A stretch of 64,000 nucleotides of DNA from Austwickia sp. (GTDB lineage Bacteria; Actinomycetota; Actinomycetes; Actinomycetales; Dermatophilaceae). The notes under the pieces were generated by a model, which was not told where the DNA came from, did not search any database, and was given only the letters and a program-made list of their open reading frames with translations. The stretch's first letter is position 1. Each line of letters starts with the position of its first letter. The stretch is taken from NCBI GenBank assembly GCA_016699675.1, contig CP064985.1, forward strand, positions 248,001 through 312,000, given 5' to 3'. Below are positions 63,640 through 64,000 of the stretch, one piece after another. A program made the translations under genes and the position numbers.

Positions 63640-64000
63640 TCAGGCGTTGACCGTGAGGCTCAATTCGGCCGGTGTCGTCATCGCCTTGTGGGTGGGCACG
63701 ATCCGCACGGTGTAGCCGAACGAACCGGTCTGGGTCACCCGGAGGTCCCCCTCGAAGCGGTGCCGACCGCCCTCGTAGCTCTCCACGACCGGCAGCGCGC
63801 TCGCCTCCGTCGCAGACAGCTGGTCGTTGACGTCCACGTGCCCGTGCACGACCTGCACCTCCACGTCCTCGGGCCGCAGGGCGCCCAGCGAGGCGAACAC
63901 CCGGACCGCGAAGCTGTCCCCCACCTGCACGGCGTCCGGGACGCCGGAGGACTCCACGTGGTCGATGTGCAGGTTGGACCAGTTCTCGGCCACCCGAACC
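63640..64000 (-). CDS. glgP: Alpha-glucan phosphorylase, C-terminal end only
   Basis: Frame open from the window end to a TGA at 63640. The last ~120 residues are RVAENWSNLHIDHVESSGVPDAVQVGDSFAVRVFASLGALRPEDVEVQVVHGHVDVNDQL...FGYTVRIVPTHKAMTTPAELSLTVNA, a beta-rich C-terminal segment I recognise from actinobacterial maltodextrin/alpha-glucan phosphorylases (DUF3417 type). The catalytic PLP region is outside the window. Convergent with glgX over a shared terminator, fitting glycogen degradation. The family call rests on this tail alone. Confidence 0.75.
   Translation of the reverse strand, partial: VRVAENWSNLHIDHVESSGVPDAVQVGDSFAVRVFASLGALRPEDVEVQVVHGHVDVNDQLSATEASALPVVESYEGGRHRFEGDLRVTQTGSFGYTVRIVPTHKAMTTPAELSLTVNA

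Overview
The window is chromosomal DNA from a high-GC actinobacterium. Codon third positions are almost always G or C, GTG starts are common, and genes are joined by GTGA, ATGA or TGATG overlaps. The order gltX, FAH-family protein, leuB, ilvC, ilvN, ilvB, gatB, gatA, gatC, ligA, short MetE-like protein, mnmA, cysteine desulfurase, etfA, etfB is essentially that of the Mycobacterium tuberculosis Rv2992c to Rv3029c region. An intact glutaminyl-tRNA synthetase next to gltX suggests a Micrococcales relative (Intrasporangiaceae or Dermatophilaceae type). That placement is an inference; no rRNA or tRNA gene is visible to fix the taxonomy.

Layout. 0-5.5 kb: glnS (5' end outside the window), a VOC protein, a HAD hydrolase, gltX and a fumarylacetoacetate-hydrolase-type enzyme. 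5.5-9.5 kb: xanthine dehydrogenase xdhA-xdhB. 9.7-11.3 kb: two conserved actinobacterial genes of unknown role. 11.3-20.1 kb: branched-chain amino acid block (ilvE, leuB, ilvC, ilvN, ilvB) with an SDR, a small unknown gene, a nuclease and a phosphoribosyltransferase between leuB and ilvC. ilvB is preceded by an attenuator with a Leu-Leu-Val-Ile leader peptide. 20.2-24.5 kb: ABC transporter and a secreted metzincin protease. 24.7-30.7 kb: one operon, gatC-gatA-[AAA ATPase-TOPRIM-like protein]-gatB-histidine phosphatase. 30.8-39.2 kb: ornithine-cyclodeaminase homologue, lipoprotein, acetyltransferase, GT87 membrane mannosyltransferase, ligA, a Phd/RelE toxin-antitoxin pair and asnB. 39.3-49 kb: accessory segment with a secreted protein, repeats, two nested IS3-family elements that split a small secreted-protein gene, a MetE-like gene, VapBC, an AraC regulator, a frameshifted SRPBCC gene and an IS1380-type transposase. 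48.8-53.6 kb: isochorismatase, small anchored protein, APC permease, broken alpha/beta-hydrolase gene and an MDMPI-type protein. 53.7-58.3 kb: mnmA, cysteine desulfurase, etfA, etfB. 58.7-64 kb: acyltransferase-Nudix fusion, enoyl-CoA hydratase, YbjN protein, glgX and the 3' end of an alpha-glucan phosphorylase gene.

How genes work together. gltX, glnS and gatCAB together provide both the direct and the amidotransferase route to Gln-tRNA(Gln). ilvB/N/C, leuB and ilvE form valine, isoleucine and leucine synthesis, controlled at least in part by the leader peptide. The cysteine desulfurase supplies sulfur for MnmA tRNA thiolation. EtfBA carries electrons from acyl-CoA oxidation, and the enoyl-CoA hydratase fits the same metabolism. 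glgX and the phosphorylase degrade glycogen and converge on a strong shared terminator.

The most unusual feature is the ATPase/TOPRIM-like pair placed without gaps between gatA and gatB. The domain pair resembles nuclease-type anti-phage systems, and its expression must be tied to an essential translation operon.
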